Assembly: GCA_039184055.1 (NCBI GenBank)
Contig: JBCDBH010000364.1
Span: 1-6,059 of the forward strand
Length of the DNA: 6,059 nt
Origin: JBCDBH01 sp039184055
GTDB lineage: Bacteria > Acidobacteriota > Thermoanaerobaculia > Multivoradales > J023
Direction: 5' to 3'
The position numbers and the translations under genes were made by a program. Below the pieces are notes generated by a model. It was not told where the DNA came from. It saw nothing but the letters and a program-made list of their open reading frames with translations, and did no database searches. Below, piece by piece: positions 5,938 to 6,059 of this stretch (the stretch's first letter is position 1; every line of letters starts with the position of its first letter).

Positions 5938-6059
5938 TCAGTCGCTGACCGGGATCGGTGGAATGGCGATCGAGTCGGCGGTGTCGGGTTTGGTGCCCTT
6001 GCTGCCGTCGAGGAGCACGAAGCTGAAGTTGAAGCCCTGGACCTGGGCGACGCCATGAC
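5938..6059 (-). CDS. C-terminal end of an unidentified protein, partial (5' part beyond right edge)
   Basis: A minus-strand frame enters from the right edge, runs 39 codons and stops at TGA (5940-5938). The peptide reads HGVAQVQGFNFSFVLLDGSK, then GTKPDTADSIAIPPIPVSD. I do not recognise a family. It alternates hydrophobic and aromatic residues (FNFSFVLL), suggesting a beta strand, and ends in a Pro-rich stretch. Coding support comes from the third codon position, G or C in 35 of 39 codons, and from the strand-specific hairpin just downstream. The opposite plus-strand frame is also open here but has many T-ending codons and no start or ribosome-binding site. The gene is convergent with aspA. 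Confidence 0.6.
   Translation of the reverse strand, partial: HGVAQVQGFNFSFVLLDGSKGTKPDTADSIAIPPIPVSD

Noticed and set aside
5658..6056. Minus-strand frame crossing the end of aspA
   Set aside because: Ser/Arg/Thr/Pro-rich low-complexity product that overlaps the aspA 3' end. A different minus-strand frame at 5938-6059 has much stronger codon bias.

Overview
The window comes from a GC-rich (roughly 60%), Gram-negative-type bacterium. It carries no tRNA, rRNA, CRISPR array, insertion sequence or phage gene that I can see. A secreted TPR/FG-GAP protein, a large secreted carbohydrate-active-type enzyme and the C-terminal tail pattern DGFEAGDTSAWS together suggest an environmental heterotroph. 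From memory that tail is frequent in Acidobacteriota (Thermoanaerobaculia-like) and some Gammaproteobacteria. This lineage guess is an inference and not a firm assignment.

Layout: (1) 1-1260, minus strand: a 420-residue N-terminal part of an exported protein with TPR repeats followed by FG-GAP/VCBS-like calcium-binding motifs; it runs off the left edge. (2) 1261-1395: a divergent intergenic region with an AT-rich island holding a good sigma70-type promoter for the plus strand, plus a -10-like box placed so that the minus-strand gene could be leaderless. (3) 1396-3663, plus: a 755-residue secreted putative glycoside hydrolase, ordered signal peptide, Ig-like module, DUF5060-like domain, TIM-barrel catalytic region, putative collagen-binding-type C-terminal domain and a short DGFEAGD tail. 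(4) 3702-4250, plus: a RibD-C/dihydrofolate-reductase-like protein. (5) 4396-5817, plus: aspartate ammonia-lyase (aspA), with a GTG start. (6) 5818-5937: a convergent intergenic region packed with three consecutive hairpins. (7) 5938-6059, minus: the last 39 codons of a gene that enters from the right edge.

The genes do not form one obvious pathway. The two divergent genes at the left both encode exported proteins and may share regulation. The reductase-like gene follows the hydrolase after only 38 bases and may be read through from it, while aspA follows after 145 bases and is an ordinary housekeeping enzyme linking aspartate to fumarate and ammonium. I found no convincing defence, mobile or biosynthetic system. 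The most interesting items are the modular hydrolase with its C-terminal tail, the hairpin cluster between the convergent genes, and the possible leaderless start of the TPR/FG-GAP gene.
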